Translations under genes and position numbers: made by a program
The notes under the pieces: model-generated
The model's database searches: none
Told to the model about the DNA's origin: nothing
The model's input: only the letters and a program-made list of their open reading frames with translations
From: Todiramphus chloris collaris
Taxonomy: Eukaryota > Chordata > Aves > Coraciiformes > Alcedinidae
Direction of reading: 5' to 3'
Assembly (NCBI GenBank): GCA_025345505.1
Contig: JANVCC010000047.1
Location: 6,871,373-6,935,372, forward strand
DNA: 64,000 nt
Shown here: one piece after another, positions 62,478 through 64,000 of the stretch
Layout: every line of letters begins with the position of its first letter
Numbering within the stretch: the first letter of the stretch is position 1

Positions 62478-62542
62478 CATTCTGGCCCCATCCTCTTGAC
62501 CCCTGCTCTTTAGATATTGATAAGCATTGATAAGATCCTTTA
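62478..62542 (-). mobile_element. CR1 LINE short piece at the 5' end of the previous copy
   Basis: TTCTGGCCCCATCCTCTTGA to GATAAGATCCTTT matches the segment at 56025-56090 of another copy. In the full element it should lie nearer the 3' end than the sequence to its left, so it is out of order. Confidence 0.75.
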
Positions 62543-64000
62543 GATGTGCTTAGATTGTGAACTATAGCCCTAGTTATTGAGAACCGTGGCCCTAATTAAT
62601 AAGTTTTGTTTTAAGGCACTTCAATCTACGCACGACAGTAAACGCTCTGTATCCTCGTGCTTCCCTGAAGTGCTCCTAATGGGTAATGTGCTACTTGACT
62701 TTCTGTTCGCTTCAACAGATTTATTTTCGGAGTGAATCCTCTGTGATTTTTCTCCTGAATCCAACTCTTTTCCTGGTGAGACTATATAATCCTGCTGTCT
62801 TGTTAGAGCAAAAATCATCCAGGGGACTTCATTCAAAACAAATCCCCTGCCAAAACTATTTCTTCCTTTATGTTTGGACTGTTCTGATAATTTTTAAGGG
62901 AAAAGTTCTTTCACTGCCTAGTTCAACCTTGTACAGAGGACGGTATCAATCTGACAGCAGCGTACACAAAGAGATTCTATCTTGGCAGTGCTGGAATATA
63001 TTTGGGGCAGTTTTTCATTGTATATGGAGGAAAAGCAGAAATGCTGCAGAAGAAATACCCTCAAAGGTATGGCTAGTTGTGGTTCATTCTGGTTAGACTC
63101 AATTCCCATATTTAAAGAAGACTTTTTTCAGGCACAGCTGGGGAATCTGAAGTCCCCCTCCCCTGGCACTGTAATGAAGTGCACCCTAATGTGCCACCTC
63201 TACTGGCATTACTCATGACTACACTGTCTGGGAGGGGATGCCATTTATCAGCTTGGTAAGCTCAAAATGAAGTGATTTTCCTGGAAACTGTTTCTCAGCA
63301 ACATCACTCGATCCACTGAAGTTAAAAAGCCATGTCATTGGTTGCATTAGAAATTCCATTTTGCATTCTTTTTTTTTTAAAAAACAAATTAATTGTAGCT
63401 TTCCCGTAGGCTTAATGCTGGTACAAAAGGTTTTGGCTGATGAGCAAATCTTTTCCAAAGACAAGAATTTTCAATTCTATCATTTCCAAATAACAGCGGC
63501 GTGAAGAAAACTCACAAGAACAAACTCCTTTAAGTCAGCTACACAAATGAAAGTTGACAACTGATTAGCTCCTTCTGGGAATGAATTGTTTTCTACATTT
63601 TAGGAGGGGGAAAAAAAAAGAAAAATGTCATCAGTGACTTTGGAAGTGGCCTGAAGCATGGGGCTTTGGAAGTCTAATACGACAAATACCAGTTTGAACA
63701 ATCACCTAATTTAATCTGTGGTTCTAACGCGGAGTCAGTGTGAGAAAGAGCAAAGTTCAAACCCCCACCCTGCGTGGGTAAAGGAAGCAGCACCTGCACT
63801 TGTGGAAGCTCAGCAGTGTTCTCGTGATGGTATGAATCGCCCTGAAGGACCTGCAACAGTGAACATATGAGCTACTACTTTTAAAACTTCAGCACGGTAT
63901 GTTGAGCCTCTAAGGCAGGACATGCTCATGTGTGCCCAGAAGAGAAATTGTTGTTTGCATTGCAGGGTGGAAGTAATTTTTTGCTGGTTGTCCTCCTCAC

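Larger units (their letters stand above)
35533..64000 (-). other. PTPRM: PTPRM intron before the 88-nt exon (partial, over 28 kb)
   Basis: I scanned the minus strand for the exon expected to end GFKEEYE and for QHITQMK and did not find either, so the whole stretch is taken as intron. It is the most CR1-dense part of the window, especially 46-62 kb, where most copies are minus-oriented (sense to PTPRM). Gaps longer than 300 bases between CR1s (36.4-37.8, 38.3-39.5, 40.8-41.9, 42.5-43.4, 45.3-46.4, 46.8-48.6, 50.2-51.0, 54.4-55.7, 56.1-58.2, 58.5-60.4 and 62.6-64.0 kb) hold only AT-rich sequence and the simple repeats listed separately. Confidence 0.7.

Noticed and set aside
62686..63096. 136-codon plus-strand open frame outside repeats
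   Set aside because: No domain, no splice or promoter context, AT-rich composition; a frame of this length is expected by chance in 64 kb.
35533..64000. Search for the upstream PTPRM exon (GFKEEYE, QHITQMK) and transmembrane exon
   Set aside because: No minus-strand match with splice sites was found by eye; a missed diverged or tiny exon cannot be fully excluded.
1..64000. Endogenous retrovirus, tRNA, rRNA or snRNA genes
   Set aside because: I saw no LTR pair, primer-binding site, retroviral protein motif, cloverleaf or small-RNA consensus. Reverse-transcriptase text in the window is all of CR1 LINE type.

Overview
The window is vertebrate, very probably avian, nuclear DNA. It is not a compact genome: there are no operons and no long open frames, coding sequence is a few short exons bounded by GT/AG splice sites, and about 38 CR1 LINE fragments are scattered through it. 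The CR1 ends carry the bird-type terminal ATTCTATG octamer repeats. My hand-drawn boundaries put roughly 11-12 kb (about 18%) of the window in CR1, which is high for a bird. The species cannot be named from this.

The only gene I can support is PTPRM (receptor-type protein tyrosine phosphatase mu), read on the minus strand, so the mRNA runs from high to low coordinates. Four consecutive exons are visible: 35532-35445 (88 nt), 28289-28213 (77 nt), 25435-25399 (37 nt) and 8682-8585 (98 nt). Their phases join without error and encode a continuous 100-residue stretch at the N-terminal side of the first phosphatase domain (D1), including the KNRYGN, SDYINGNYID, YIATQGP, DFWRMVW and VTNLVEVGR motifs. 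The exon before (…GFKEEYE) and the exon after (VKCCKYW…) were not found and must lie outside. The catalytic HCSAGxGR loop and D2 are therefore also outside.

Layout in coordinate order: 1-8584, part of the intron after the 98-nt exon, few repeats; 8683-25398, a 16.7-kb intron with eleven CR1 pieces and a (TA)n; 25436-28212, a 2.8-kb intron with no recognised repeat; 28290-35444, a 7.2-kb intron with four CR1s, one of them long and GC-rich; 35533-64000, more than 28 kb of upstream intron with many CR1s in both orientations, a 1.17-kb-spaced direct duplication and several chimeric or inverted CR1 structures.

No RNA gene, CRISPR array, promoter, prokaryotic feature or novel multi-gene system was found. 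The points worth a second look concern splice architecture (a 37-nt microexon next to a non-consensus donor; pairwise skipping would create a TGA exactly at the junction) and rearranged retrotransposon copies. Sequence-family statements rest on remembered consensus and human protein sequences; no alignment was run.
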